Origin: Gemmataceae bacterium
GTDB lineage: Bacteria; Planctomycetota; Planctomycetia; Gemmatales; Gemmataceae
NCBI GenBank assembly: GCA_009691845.1
Contig: SIAJ01000004.1
Location: 85,813-149,812 of the forward strand
Reading direction: 5' to 3'
Length of the DNA stretch: 64,000 bases
The position numbers were made by a program, and so were the translations under genes. The notes beneath the pieces are model-generated. The model was not told the origin of the DNA, made no database searches, and saw only the letters and a program-made list of their open reading frames with translations. Each line of letters begins with the position of its first letter. Position 1 is the first letter of the stretch. This document shows, in pieces, positions 8,857-17,527 of this stretch.

Positions 8857-11124
8857 TCACTCCACGGTCTTGAGTTTCTTTTCCACCTCTTTGCCTCGCA
8901 CTTCGTCCTTGCGCCGGCTACTCGTGGCATACAGCTTGCCCGACATTTGCCAGGCTTCTTTTGCCTTTGCGGGCAAGTTCAGCTTCGCATAGACATCGCC
9001 CAGGTGGTCCCACACCGTCGGATCGTCGGCCCCATCGGGCAGTGCGGCGGCTTTCACCAACCATTCGCGGGCTTCATCGAATTTTCCTTTGCGAAAGAGA
9101 ACCCAGCCGAGACTGTCCAGATAGGCCGCGTTGTCGTCCGATCCGCCGGTATCCCGACGTGTTCCGCGATCAACCTCCATCGCTCGGCGGATCAGACGTT
9201 CGGCCTCATCCAGGTTCACGTTGCGGTCGGCCATCTGGTAGCCGAGGTTATTGTTCGCCAGGACCGCATCCGGATCGGTTTCCAGAATCAGTCGCAGTTG
9301 TTCTTCGGATTTGGCGTGATCCCCTTTCAGCGAATATGTGTTCGAGAGAGCATAGCGCACGGCACGCACTCGCTCCGATTGCGGAAACTCTTTCATGGTT
9401 TCCTCGCACTCACGCACTGCTTCATCGTACTTCTCGATACGAGCCAGAATCTCGGCCCGGCGACAGCGGGCGAGCACCTTGCTGAACTCAGAAGTCAGCT
9501 TGATGGCTTTGTCGGCGTGTTGCAGGGCTTCCTCGAACTTGCCCAGATCCGCGAGAGCCGCGGCGAGATTGGCTTCGAACAACACCGCATTCGTGTTTCG
9601 GGCCGCGAGCCGGCCGTCGATCGCGTCCCTGCAGAGAGCGACAATCTCCTTGTTCTTGTGCTGCCGATGGAGCAGATCGAGCAACCCGGAGTAGATTTTG
9701 TGTTCGTGTTCGGGTGAAGGCGTGAGCAAACATTGACGGTACAAAGTCTCGGCCTCTTTCAATTGCTTGGTGTGTGCAGCCAGGGCGGCCAAGAACATCC
9801 AGGTTTTGACCGTCCGCGTCTTCTCGGACCGCAATTCCGCCAGGGCTTCCGGCAATAAATCCGCGACCAGTTTAGGCTCGGCGTGCAAGACAGACAGCAT
9901 GATTCGCGATCGTTCCTGGGCGGCATCGCGGGCGTCCTGTTTCACGTCGTCCCCAGTCGCTTCGGCCTTCTGCAACGACTCGTCGAACAGGTCCAACACT
10001 TTCTTCATTCGATCTTGAGTCTGGTAAAGCCGAAAGAGACCGCGATAGATGTCGGGCTTGATGTTCGTTTCCAGAAGCGACAGGTACAACGTTTCCGCTT
10101 GCTTGCGGCTGGCGGCATCACGTCCGAGCTCGCGAGCCAACACCAGTTGCAGACCAATGTGGTATTCGTCTCGGCCGGAATAGCGTTTGATCGCCGGTAT
10201 CACATCCCGTTCACGGCCGAGCTTGCGCAAGAGTTCGATCTTCTTCTCGTACGGCTCAACTTCGATCGGTGAGTATTCCAGGTACGCGTCCAACGCTTCC
10301 AGTGCCTCGGCCCATTTCTCCTGGGCGACGGCGATTTCGCTGAGGTTCCAGCTAATGCGAATCGCCTGGTGCCGAGAATCCGCATCTTCGCTTTTCAAGA
10401 GAGTGTCGCGTGCACTTCGGAATGCAGCCGTGGCCTTGTCGAATTCCTTCGTTTGCACCCGGGCTCGGCCCAGGCGTTCGTAGGCTCGGGCCTGCGTCGC
10501 TTGCAGATCCTCTCGCGAGAAGCCGTTGCCAAAGAGCAGTTGCTCCCGCTTCGCTTCAATCGTGCGAATGATGGCCTCCTGAGCCTTCGCCGCTTCCGCG
10601 TGTTCACCCTTTTTGTCGAGCAACTCGTACAGGTCCGAAAGCATGTACAGCAGGCGTTCTGGTCGTGCTTGGGCCTCCTTCAGCACGACACCTTTTTGCA
10701 GGGCCACGATCGCTTCTGCCGGTCGGCCATCGCGCTTCAACAGGCGAGCGAACTGGAAGGCGATTTCCACTTCGTGCGGATCCTGATCGAGAATGCCCCG
10801 GCAAAGGGAAATGGCATTCGCTTCACGGCCGATGGCAACGTATAAGGGTACAAGTGCTTTCTGAATCTCAATCGAAGTTGGGTCAATCGCGGCTGCCTTT
10901 TCGAGAGTGGTTGCGGCTTCAATCAGTTTGTCTTGCCGCTGACGGATCACGCCGACGGCGTACAAGGTTTTCGCATGGCGAAGGAGTTGGTTTGCTTCCT
11001 GCTGCTTGAGTTCTTCCTTCGAGGGCGTCTTTGGCTCGAGGACTTTTGGACGTTCGTCGATTTGGACTTGCGCCAGGCTCGCAGCAACAACGAGAAGAGA
11101 AAGAGGAAACGCAAGGCGCAGCAT
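8857..11124 (-). CDS. Large exported tetratricopeptide-repeat protein
   Basis: From ATG 11124 the product is 755 residues and begins MLRLAFPLSLLVVAASLAQ, a signal peptide. The rest is TPR units from about residue 45 to the end, for example ANQLLRHAKTLYAVGVIRQ, TTLEKAAAIDPTS and AYLDSLGWVLFRKGKFDEA. The frame is open back to 11709, but that would overlap the upstream gene and delay the signal peptide, so the later start is preferred. TPR arrays scaffold protein complexes, so here probably in the envelope. It is the last gene of the Bat-type minus-strand cluster and lies behind a hairpin at 11213. The C-terminal 150 residues resemble those of the TPR protein at 50844-52088. Confidence 0.85.
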   Translation of the reverse strand: MLRLAFPLSLLVVAASLAQVQIDERPKVLEPKTPSKEELKQQEANQLLRHAKTLYAVGVIRQRQDKLIEAATTLEKAAAIDPTSIEIQKALVPLYVAIGREANAISLCRGILDQDPHEVEIAFQFARLLKRDGRPAEAIVALQKGVVLKEAQARPERLLYMLSDLYELLDKKGEHAEAAKAQEAIIRTIEAKREQLLFGNGFSREDLQATQARAYERLGRARVQTKEFDKATAAFRSARDTLLKSEDADSRHQAIRISWNLSEIAVAQEKWAEALEALDAYLEYSPIEVEPYEKKIELLRKLGRERDVIPAIKRYSGRDEYHIGLQLVLARELGRDAASRKQAETLYLSLLETNIKPDIYRGLFRLYQTQDRMKKVLDLFDESLQKAEATGDDVKQDARDAAQERSRIMLSVLHAEPKLVADLLPEALAELRSEKTRTVKTWMFLAALAAHTKQLKEAETLYRQCLLTPSPEHEHKIYSGLLDLLHRQHKNKEIVALCRDAIDGRLAARNTNAVLFEANLAAALADLGKFEEALQHADKAIKLTSEFSKVLARCRRAEILARIEKYDEAVRECEETMKEFPQSERVRAVRYALSNTYSLKGDHAKSEEQLRLILETDPDAVLANNNLGYQMADRNVNLDEAERLIRRAMEVDRGTRRDTGGSDDNAAYLDSLGWVLFRKGKFDEAREWLVKAAALPDGADDPTVWDHLGDVYAKLNLPAKAKEAWQMSGKLYATSSRRKDEVRGKEVEKKLKTVE

Positions 11125-11212
11125 GGCTATCTCCGGCAAACGGACCGAACGCCCGCCGATTGTATCCTCGCCGGCAATTCCTGCCAACCCGGATTCGCGG
11201 AGCTTGAAGCGT

Positions 11213-11240
11213 AAGCGAAGGCGGAGGTTCGCCTTCGCTT
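11213..11240. repeat. Intergenic 11-bp inverted repeat (aagcgaaggcg)
   Basis: Arms aagcgaaggcg (11213-11223) and cgccttcgctt (11230-11240) pair perfectly around gaggtt, with weaker flanking complementarity (gagcttgaagc and gcttcaggctc). It lies between the SH3 protein stop and the TPR protein start, so it could attenuate transcription. It has the look of a dispersed palindrome. Confidence 0.65.
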
Positions 11241-11248
11241 CAGGCTCG

Positions 11249-11998
11249 TCAATCCACTTCCACGACAAACGAACTCGACATCCATCCGGGCGTGCCGTCT
11301 GGAAGTTCGACCTGCAGCCAGCCGCCGCGTTCACCCAGCACGCGAAGCTCTGTGCCTGCGGGAAGTCGCACGTCCAACCGTCGCGGATATTCCTCGCTAT
11401 TCCCAGAACGCAAGTCAGTTGCTGAGACGACGACGGCGGTCGGTTCTGCCCAGTGCAAACGCAGCCGATAATCCTCGCATCCGAGCCAACCACCAATCGC
11501 TGACGCGACGAGGATTGTGCCAAGACCAACCCCGAGCAACCCGCGTCGGGAAGCTTTCCATCCGCGAACCAGGTTGAACCAGCCGATGGCCGAGAGCGCA
11601 ATCGCTCCCCAGGCGAGTCGATACCAGGAGACGCCACGAACGGGCAGGGACTGTGCCTCATTCGGAACCAACGACGAGGCACGGTCCGCTGCTTGTTCGC
11701 GAACGGCATTCAGACCCTGTTGCAGCTCGCGGTCGTGAGGGGCCATTCGCAAGCCGCGTCGATAATCGCGGATTGCTCGACCCAAATCACCCGCGAGAAA
11801 TCGCGATTGGGCCATGTTTCTCGCGATTTCCGCTGTGCGTTCTCCGGCATTCCAGGCACGTTCGAATTCCTCGGCCGCGAGCAAGAAGTGCAGCCTGGCT
11901 TCGACCGCATCCGCACGGGATTCCAGGCCGGCACGATATTTATCGGCCGCACTCACCGGGCTCGCAATCATCGCGGCCGTGAAGAGGAGGGCTATCAC
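11249..11998 (-). CDS. Bat-operon protein: TPR plus two membrane segments plus bacterial SH3 domain
   Basis: This 249-residue protein starts with GTG at 11998, which overlaps the upstream stop as GTGA, so it is translationally coupled to the BatD-like gene. MIALLFTAAMIASPVSAAD is a signal peptide. Residues about 20-110 hold TPR-like helices (RFLAGDLGRAIRDYRRGL). Two hydrophobic segments follow at about 125-145 and 152-172. Residues about 180-249 form a bacterial SH3 domain ending GWLQVELPDGTPGWMSSSF. This order (TPR then SH3 at the end of an aerotolerance operon) is the BatE type. The exact family name is inferred from architecture and position. Confidence 0.82.
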   Translation of the reverse strand: MIALLFTAAMIASPVSAADKYRAGLESRADAVEARLHFLLAAEEFERAWNAGERTAEIARNMAQSRFLAGDLGRAIRDYRRGLRMAPHDRELQQGLNAVREQAADRASSLVPNEAQSLPVRGVSWYRLAWGAIALSAIGWFNLVRGWKASRRGLLGVGLGTILVASAIGGWLGCEDYRLRLHWAEPTAVVVSATDLRSGNSEEYPRRLDVRLPAGTELRVLGERGGWLQVELPDGTPGWMSSSFVVEVD

Positions 11999-12984
11999 GC
12001 ATCACCCTCCGCGAGCCGAATGAGCCGTTCCGCATCGGCCATCAACGTATCGGAAATAGGCGAAGAGTTCGGCGCAAATCGGGTGGCATCGGCGCTGCGT
12101 AAAAATGCTTCACTCTCGGCGATGATCGTCTCGCCGGCTCGTGCTTCGCGCAGATGTTGGCTCAATTCGCCTGAGGTCCGAAATACTCCGGAAAGGTGGT
12201 AGCGATGTGTCAGGTAGTTGGTCGCACACCGCACGACGTCGACGGGCGACGCGGTTGTACTTCGCGTCAGTAGCTGCAACGCCCGCAACGCGGAGCGAGC
12301 GGCCCGGCTGCGCTGTCGTCGTGCCAATCGTACACCTTCCGGATTCATGAGCCGCCAGATGATGCACCAACCCACCGCGAGGAACGGCGGTGCGAAAAAA
12401 CCTAGCCAAATTGTCCAGGAAGGTATCCGGATGGCTGTGGGTGCCAGGCTTTTCGCGAAAGCCGGCACTTCGAGCGGAACGATCGCGCGTGGCGGAATCG
12501 CGGCCTTGCGAATGCTGATGGAAATCGCTGTCGTGCGTACCTTGCGAAAGGGAAGCTCGGGCCGATCCGGCGGCTGGGTGATTCCCGGATCGTAGTAGGG
12601 AAACACAAACTCCGGGATGGATTGGATTTTCATCCCGCGAGGCCGGAGGCGATACCGAAAGACTCGCGTATCTGCCGCTTCGTTGGCAAGGTTCGGCTCA
12701 TCCTCAATCTGAAAGTCGCGAGAGTAGAGTTCGATGTCCGCCAGCTTGGGTCGCTCGACCTCGGCTGCGTTCAGCAGACCCTCGATTCGGAGTGTGAGAA
12801 AAATCGAATCGTCGAGCGTCAACTCGGTCGGCGTGGCAGTCGCTTCAATCTTCACCTTTTTCCCAGCCGCACCGTAGAAGGGTGAGGGTTGGCCAACGAC
12901 GGGGATGGAGACTTCCGCTAAAGCCGACTGAGCGGGGACGAAGGAGACGGTAGCAAGAATGACGGTGAGGGCGACTCGGGCCAC
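11995..12984 (-). CDS. BatD-like oxygen-tolerance membrane protein
   Basis: From GTG 12984 the product has 329 residues. A purine-rich SD (gaggggaggggtcaa) precedes this start, and the protein opens VARVALTVILATVSFVPAQSALA, a signal peptide. The extracytoplasmic part has immunoglobulin-like strands (VKIEATATPTELTLDDSIF, KLADIELYSRDFQIEDEP, RPRGMKIQSIPEFVF). One membrane segment follows (IWLGFFAPPFLAVGWCIIW), then a cytoplasmic helical tail. That is the BatD layout (PF13584-type). BatD-type proteins act with vWA Bat proteins at the membrane, with a poorly defined role in stress tolerance. A longer frame upstream overlaps the preceding gene and is unlikely to be used. Confidence 0.82.
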   Translation of the reverse strand: MARVALTVILATVSFVPAQSALAEVSIPVVGQPSPFYGAAGKKVKIEATATPTELTLDDSIFLTLRIEGLLNAAEVERPKLADIELYSRDFQIEDEPNLANEAADTRVFRYRLRPRGMKIQSIPEFVFPYYDPGITQPPDRPELPFRKVRTTAISISIRKAAIPPRAIVPLEVPAFAKSLAPTAIRIPSWTIWLGFFAPPFLAVGWCIIWRLMNPEGVRLARRQRSRAARSALRALQLLTRSTTASPVDVVRCATNYLTHRYHLSGVFRTSGELSQHLREARAGETIIAESEAFLRSADATRFAPNSSPISDTLMADAERLIRLAEGDA

Positions 12985-13033
12985 TTGACCCCTCCCCTCA
13001 GCCCCTTCCCCGAAACGGAGAGGGGATGCCGGA

Positions 13034-13870
13034 TTACCAATCGTTCGCACGGGGGCGTTCTCCCAGGGTCGCTTCGGCACGAAGTTTCTGCCGTTCGCGT
13101 TGCAGCCGCTCGCCTGTTTTCTTAAGCACAGCCCGGGCATCCTCCGGCGATAACGATGGCACATCATCCGTGTCTGGAATCACGGGGAGAGTTCCTTGGC
13201 CAGGCACCGTCTTGGGAACTTCTTTGGGTGCCGTTCCTTTTTCGTTGCCTTTACCCATCTCGACTTTCGCACCCTTGTCTTGCTTCGCCGAGCCGTCGTC
13301 GATCTTTTCGCGATCCGGTCCGGGCTGCTTCTTCGGATCGGGAGGCGGGTCCTTGGGGTCGGGTGGATTTTCCCAGTCTGGGTCACGTTCACCCGGCGGC
13401 CGCCTGGCTCGGGCCTTGGCCCAAAGCAGCTTGGCGATCTCCAGATTGTCCGATGCATCGTCCTTTGTGCCCTGGTCGTCTGTCCCGCGGATTGCCAGTT
13501 CGTAACACTCGATTGCCGCTTGCAGAAGTTTCATCTCCTTCTCGCCTGATTGCTGAACGAGGGCGTTTCCCAGGTTGTACAGCCCCTTGGCCCGGCGTTC
13601 CCGTGGAATCGCGGCATCGCCAAGCGAGCGACGAAAACAGAGTTCCGCCTTGCGGAAGTCGCCTCGCCGGTACAGGACCATGCCCTTGTTGAACGCAACC
13701 AGGCCCGGATCCAATGTGCGGTCTTCCGCTTGTTGGTACAGCAACTCTGCCGAATCCAGATCGCGACGATAGAACGCTTCGGATGCGGAGCGCAACAAGT
13801 CTTCCGGGGCCGGGCCAGGTCCCGCTCCGATAAGCATGAAAGCAGTTCCCGCCAGAAATAAGGTTTTCAT
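13034..13870 (-). CDS. Bat-operon TPR protein (BatC-like)
   Basis: The product is 278 residues from ATG 13870, and this start overlaps the stop of the upstream vWA gene as ATGA. It opens MKTLFLAGTAFMLIGAGPGPA, a signal peptide. TPR helices run to about residue 160 (AFNKGMVLYRRGDFRKAEL, AKGLYNLGNALVQQSGEKE). A long Pro/Asp/Lys-rich disordered segment follows (RDPDWENPPDPKDPPPDP) and then a short charged C-terminal helix. TPR plus low-complexity tail between BatA/B and BatD genes is the BatC-like arrangement. Partners are expected to be the neighbouring Bat proteins. Confidence 0.82.
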   Translation of the reverse strand: MKTLFLAGTAFMLIGAGPGPAPEDLLRSASEAFYRRDLDSAELLYQQAEDRTLDPGLVAFNKGMVLYRRGDFRKAELCFRRSLGDAAIPRERRAKGLYNLGNALVQQSGEKEMKLLQAAIECYELAIRGTDDQGTKDDASDNLEIAKLLWAKARARRPPGERDPDWENPPDPKDPPPDPKKQPGPDREKIDDGSAKQDKGAKVEMGKGNEKGTAPKEVPKTVPGQGTLPVIPDTDDVPSLSPEDARAVLKKTGERLQRERQKLRAEATLGERPRANDW

Positions 13871-14904
13871 GGCTCGATCACCCACGCCAGAATGAAGAAC
13901 AAGGCACCAATCGCGATAAACCAAACCGCTCGATCGCGGGGTTGGGGTATCGCATCATCGGACAACTCGCGACTTGGACGCGGCTCGATGGTCGCGGTGA
14001 ACCAATCGCCCAGCGACGGTACGTCCTGTCTGGAGGCGAGATACTCACCACGCGTCAGACGGGCAATGTCCCGCAAGACGCCTTCCTGCAACTTCGTGCC
14101 AACGAACTCGACACGATCGCCCTCGCCAAAGGCGAGTTCCGTCGGCTGCGTCGGATTGCCCAGGCCAACCGTGTACACCGGCACCTGACGATCGGCAGCG
14201 TCCTTGATGCCCCCTTCGGATTCGACATCGACCCCGGGACCATCGCCATCACTGAGCAGGAGAGTATCCTGGTAGCCGGGAAAGCGTGGATCGTGGGCGG
14301 CCAGTGCCATGCGAATCGCGGCTCCGATTCCCGTGCCCGATACGATCTGCTCGTCCGGCTCCGGCCGAATCTCGGGTGGAGGAGCAGTCGGGCTAAACTC
14401 TTCCAACCGGGCACGAACGTGATCATAATCGGACGTTAACGGGCAGACGATCCACGACTTGGCCGCAAACACGACAAGGCCAAGACGGTGGCCGCCACGT
14501 TCCTGAACCTTCGCCAGCAGGGACTCGACACCCGCCCGGGCGGCCTGCCAGCGTTGTTGGTAGCGCGGGTCGGCCATGTCGTTTGCGGTCATGCTGCGGC
14601 TGAGATCGAGCACGACGACCAAATCGCGGCCGACAACAACTCCGGTCTCGCCTCCCTTGCCCCAGCGTGGGCCGGCAGCCGCGACGATGAGGGCGGCTAA
14701 TCCCGCGAACAACAGGAGGAGGGCCCGACGTCGCATACCGGGGCGAAGCGACGACAGGACTGACACCGTTTCTAGTTGGCCAAACCTCGCCAGCAAGCGT
14801 GTTCGTTTTCGGCCGGCGATGATCGACAGCACGCCAAACGCAGGCAAAAGCACCAGTAGGAACAGGTGTTCGGGTCGAGCAAAGGGAAGTGAGAACGGCA
14901 ACAT
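13867..14904 (-). CDS. vWA-domain membrane protein, BatA/BatB type
   Basis: From ATG 14904 the protein has 345 residues. Two membrane segments open it (about 11-30 and 60-78), then a von Willebrand factor A domain with the MIDAS motif DLSRSM at about 100-105, GLVVFAAKSWIVCPLTSDY, TGIGAAIRMAL and DTLLLSDGDGPG. A C-terminal membrane helix ends the protein (VWFIAIGALFFILAWVI). The vWA domain faces out of the cytoplasm and binds a metal through MIDAS (family knowledge). A start 48 bp further upstream is possible but would put 16 polar residues before the first helix. It heads the coupled Bat operon, with a 26-bp inverted repeat upstream. Confidence 0.87.
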   Translation of the reverse strand: MLPFSLPFARPEHLFLLVLLPAFGVLSIIAGRKRTRLLARFGQLETVSVLSSLRPGMRRRALLLLFAGLAALIVAAAGPRWGKGGETGVVVGRDLVVVLDLSRSMTANDMADPRYQQRWQAARAGVESLLAKVQERGGHRLGLVVFAAKSWIVCPLTSDYDHVRARLEEFSPTAPPPEIRPEPDEQIVSGTGIGAAIRMALAAHDPRFPGYQDTLLLSDGDGPGVDVESEGGIKDAADRQVPVYTVGLGNPTQPTELAFGEGDRVEFVGTKLQEGVLRDIARLTRGEYLASRQDVPSLGDWFTATIEPRPSRELSDDAIPQPRDRAVWFIAIGALFFILAWVIEP

Positions 14905-14957
14905 GCGTTGACTAGTTTGTGATCTCGGCTGGCTAGATTTCGACCTTGCCATCGAAT

Positions 14958-15027
14958 GATTGTCGCCTTTCGCTCCGCGAAAGGGCGGGGCCAGCGTCGT
15001 TCTTTCGCGGAGCGAAAGGCGACAATC
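14958..15027. repeat. Perfect 26-bp inverted repeat upstream of the Bat operon
   Basis: The arms at 14958-14983 and 15002-15027 are exact reverse complements over 26 bp, around an 18-bp spacer (14984-15001). The core is cgctttcgctccgcgaaag-like (cgctccgcga with its complement). It sits in the 150-bp gap between hemD and the vWA gene, both on the minus strand. Perfection over 26 bp suggests a recent mobile palindrome rather than a simple terminator. Confidence 0.9.
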
Positions 15028-15051
15028 ACTAAGCTCGCATTTCCCGCGCCG

Positions 15052-15867
15052 TTACTCCGACCCAAGTGCCCGGCGAATGTGAACGACCAAGTTTTTCATT
15101 TGGAACCCCTGTTCCGGCTGGATGTCCACTCGGGCCCCGATTCGCTTCAGGGTCTCACTCACGACCGGCCCAACCGAAGCGATCTTCACGCGATCGAGCC
15201 CTTGCTTCCAGCGATCTTCGATCTTGCGTTCAACGGCCACTTCGACCATTCGGTCGATCTGCGGCGAACTCGTGAAGACGATGGCGTCCACCTTCCCGTC
15301 GGCCATGCGCGTGATGAGGTCGGCCACGCGTTCCGAATCTGCGGCAGGGGCATACACGTATGGTTGCACGGGCCGGCCATTCGCACCGGCCGAGGCTAGA
15401 AAATCCATCAGTGGCGGATTGCTCTCGCTATAGAGTTGCACGCCGACCGACTTGCCCGAAAGAGATTCGCTGCGGAGTGTCGCGATCACGCCATCGGTCG
15501 TCGGAGCGCTGGCCACCAGGGTTGGCTTGAGCCCAATTTCGCGGAGAGCCTGGCCCGGCTTCGGACCGCGCGTAACGACAATCGTCGATGCGAAGGCGGC
15601 AACGACTTCGTCTTTCATGCCCGCCCGAGCGGCAAAACCAATCATGCGGCGAAGTCCTTCGCCGGTGAGAAGCACAACATAGTCGTATCGCTTGGCTACG
15701 AGTTCCTTCAGCCACGCAACGACGGGCTCGGGATTGGGTGCGTCGAGGATGCTGAGCATGGGACAACGAAGCGTACTCGCCCCCTCTTTTTCTAGAAGCG
15801 TCGCGAGTTCTTCGAGCTGCCTGCCCTCGGCCAGGGCGATTGTTTTTCCGGTGAGTGGTAAAGCCAT
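15052..15867 (-). CDS. hemD: Uroporphyrinogen-III synthase
   Basis: This 271-residue protein matches HemD, which closes hydroxymethylbilane with inversion of ring D to give uroporphyrinogen III for heme and siroheme. The two-domain fold is visible in MALPLTGKTIALAEGRQLEEL, YVVLLTGEGLRRMIGFAA, VVTRGPKPGQALREIGLKP, SVGVQLYSESNPPL, DAIVFTSSPQID and VKIASVGPVVSETLKRIG. HemD sequences diverge strongly, but the order of these glycine-rich turns and the FTSSPQ segment is characteristic. Siroheme from this pathway would serve the sulfite reductase at 44145. It starts at ATG 15867. Confidence 0.85.
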   Translation of the reverse strand: MALPLTGKTIALAEGRQLEELATLLEKEGASTLRCPMLSILDAPNPEPVVAWLKELVAKRYDYVVLLTGEGLRRMIGFAARAGMKDEVVAAFASTIVVTRGPKPGQALREIGLKPTLVASAPTTDGVIATLRSESLSGKSVGVQLYSESNPPLMDFLASAGANGRPVQPYVYAPAADSERVADLITRMADGKVDAIVFTSSPQIDRMVEVAVERKIEDRWKQGLDRVKIASVGPVVSETLKRIGARVDIQPEQGFQMKNLVVHIRRALGSE

Positions 15868-15964
15868 GGATCGGAGTCCGCACGGTCGGGGAAGTAAGGT
15901 TTTTTATGAGAAGTCGGTGTGGGCGTTGCAGGTTCTTGGCATGGGGGTGAAACGCGCTTCGTGC

Positions 15965-17149
15965 TTACCGCTTGATGGTCTTCGGAATCGGCCCCGACGC
16001 GTGCGGCCAGTCGGTGGGCTTATAGGCAATCTTCAGATGCGGCGTATCGATCCGCTTGCCTCCCTCTTTGTGGCTGGTCATGATTGCGTCCAGAATGCCG
16101 GTCGTCAGGAGTGTTCGTTCGACCGGATACGGCGGATGGTTCGTCAGTATCAGCTTTTCAATGGCCTTCGTCAGTTCGGAGAAATGTGCGAACGGATCGG
16201 GCTGCTGCAAGTAGAACTGGCACGAACGCGGCTTGGCTTCCCCTTTGATTTGCCCGGCGAAGCAGAACGCCCCGCCGTCTCCCTCGTAAAGAAACCCGTT
16301 CAGCAAGGCCACGCTGGCCTTGAGACCATCGAGATACTCGATGAGCCAGACGGATGACTCCTTGTTCTTGAGCGTGACCTCACGATAGTCCCCCTTCGCG
16401 GTTTCCGGCGCGTGTTGAATCGATTCTTCCAACAGCGCCTTCGAGAACTCGCCACGATCGCAAGCCTTCCACATTTCTTCGCCCTTCAGAACCTGAACGG
16501 ACTTCACACCGACCTCGCCACCCTTTCGGCGTTCGACCATGCACTGCAAGCCTTCCAACGCGTGGAACCCGTACGCTTCGAGCGGGCCGTAGCCAAGCGC
16601 AAGGGCTTCCGTCAACGCGCAATCGCGTGGCAATGTCAGGCTGGGGCGTCGCCAGGTCACTGGAATCGACGAGCCGGCCAGGAAGGGAATCATCAATTTT
16701 CGGGCTTCGTCGTACATCCACTTGGCATCGTCCCAGCCTGGCGAAAGATGTTTGTCGTTGAAGACCGGAACCGCACGCTTCAAACGTGCGAAGACCTTGG
16801 TCGCCTCCTCGAAGAATTTGCGGCGTGGGTACTGAATCTGGCCTTTCTCGTTGTTCGGATATTTGCCGTGCTCCGCGATGCTGATGAAGCCTTCGACGGC
16901 GAGTTTGTCGCCTCCGAGCGTCAGTGCTTCCTCGATCGACTTGCACAACCGCACGCCATGCTTCTTGGCGAGGGCCTGGCTCATATCGTTGTCGGGAAAT
17001 TGATCGACATAAAGTGAGACGAGCTTGATTCCGTAGAGGTCCTTGCCGTCGTGATTCGGCCCTTCCAGGATCTTGCCCAGGATGATGTCGGAATGCGAAT
17101 GGCGGAAATACGCCGTAGTCGCGGCAGCAACGGGTTTGGGATCCGGCAT
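15965..17149 (-). CDS. Oxidoreductase-like protein, Gfo/Idh/MocA-related (function unknown)
   Basis: This 394-residue protein begins MPDPKPVAAATTAYFRHSHS, then SDIILGKILEG, IKLVSLYVDQFPDNDMS, AKKHGVRLCKSIEEAL and LAVEGFISIAEHGKYP. The beta-alpha alternation, the dinucleotide-domain pattern and the VRLCKSIEEAL step resemble the first domain of Gfo/Idh/MocA oxidoreductases, although the usual N-terminal GxGxxG is not clear. The C-terminal half (GYGPLEAYGFHALEGLQCM, SSVWLIEYLDGLKASVALLNG) is mixed alpha/beta. It probably acts on a sugar or sugar acid, given the TIM-barrel epimerase two genes upstream, but substrate and cofactor cannot be read from the sequence. Confidence 0.65.
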   Translation of the reverse strand: MPDPKPVAAATTAYFRHSHSDIILGKILEGPNHDGKDLYGIKLVSLYVDQFPDNDMSQALAKKHGVRLCKSIEEALTLGGDKLAVEGFISIAEHGKYPNNEKGQIQYPRRKFFEEATKVFARLKRAVPVFNDKHLSPGWDDAKWMYDEARKLMIPFLAGSSIPVTWRRPSLTLPRDCALTEALALGYGPLEAYGFHALEGLQCMVERRKGGEVGVKSVQVLKGEEMWKACDRGEFSKALLEESIQHAPETAKGDYREVTLKNKESSVWLIEYLDGLKASVALLNGFLYEGDGGAFCFAGQIKGEAKPRSCQFYLQQPDPFAHFSELTKAIEKLILTNHPPYPVERTLLTTGILDAIMTSHKEGGKRIDTPHLKIAYKPTDWPHASGPIPKTIKR

Positions 17150-17169
17150 GATTCGATCCGGTAAAGCAC

Positions 17170-17460
17170 TTACGATTGGCGATCGGGGTACGTCTGAGCA
17201 CTATTCGCTTTCGCGTTGTACTTGGCACGATTCGGATCGTCGGCAGCGAGGGGCGTGAGGTATTCTTCCGACGCGGGGATATCGTACCAGGCTCCATCGC
17301 CAAAATCGACGATGGCCTTGCCCGACCAGTTTACGGTCACGACCCGGCCGATGCGGCCTTCGAATCGCTTCAACTCTTCGCGGTCGGCATTGGCGGTCAC
17401 GATCCGATCAGTCCAGAGGGACTTGAGTTCTTCGGCAGTGTCCCAGTTGAATTTGGCCAT
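17170..17460 (-). CDS. Small conserved-looking protein of unknown function
   Basis: This 96-residue protein begins MAKFNWDTAEELKSLW. The centre is a small beta-barrel-like stretch (FEGRIGRVVTVNWSGKAIVDF, abbreviated here to its core GRVVTVNWSGKAIVDF) followed by DGAWYDIPASEEYLTPL. There is no signal peptide or membrane segment, so it is probably cytoplasmic. It ends 20 bp before the oxidoreductase-like gene on the same strand and starts 67 bp after the epimerase gene, so the three likely form one transcript. It may be a partner of its neighbours, but I know no function. Confidence 0.7.
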   Translation of the reverse strand: MAKFNWDTAEELKSLWTDRIVTANADREELKRFEGRIGRVVTVNWSGKAIVDFGDGAWYDIPASEEYLTPLAADDPNRAKYNAKANSAQTYPDRQS

Positions 17461-17527
17461 GTTAAATGGACCTGGCGTTGATGTTCTGTTCGGGCCGCTG
17501 GCTCGCGCTAAACGTCATGGATCATTC

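Noticed and set aside
11125..11709. N-terminal extension of the large TPR protein
   Set aside because: This part overlaps the TPR-SH3 gene on the same strand in another frame, and the signal peptide starts only at 11124.
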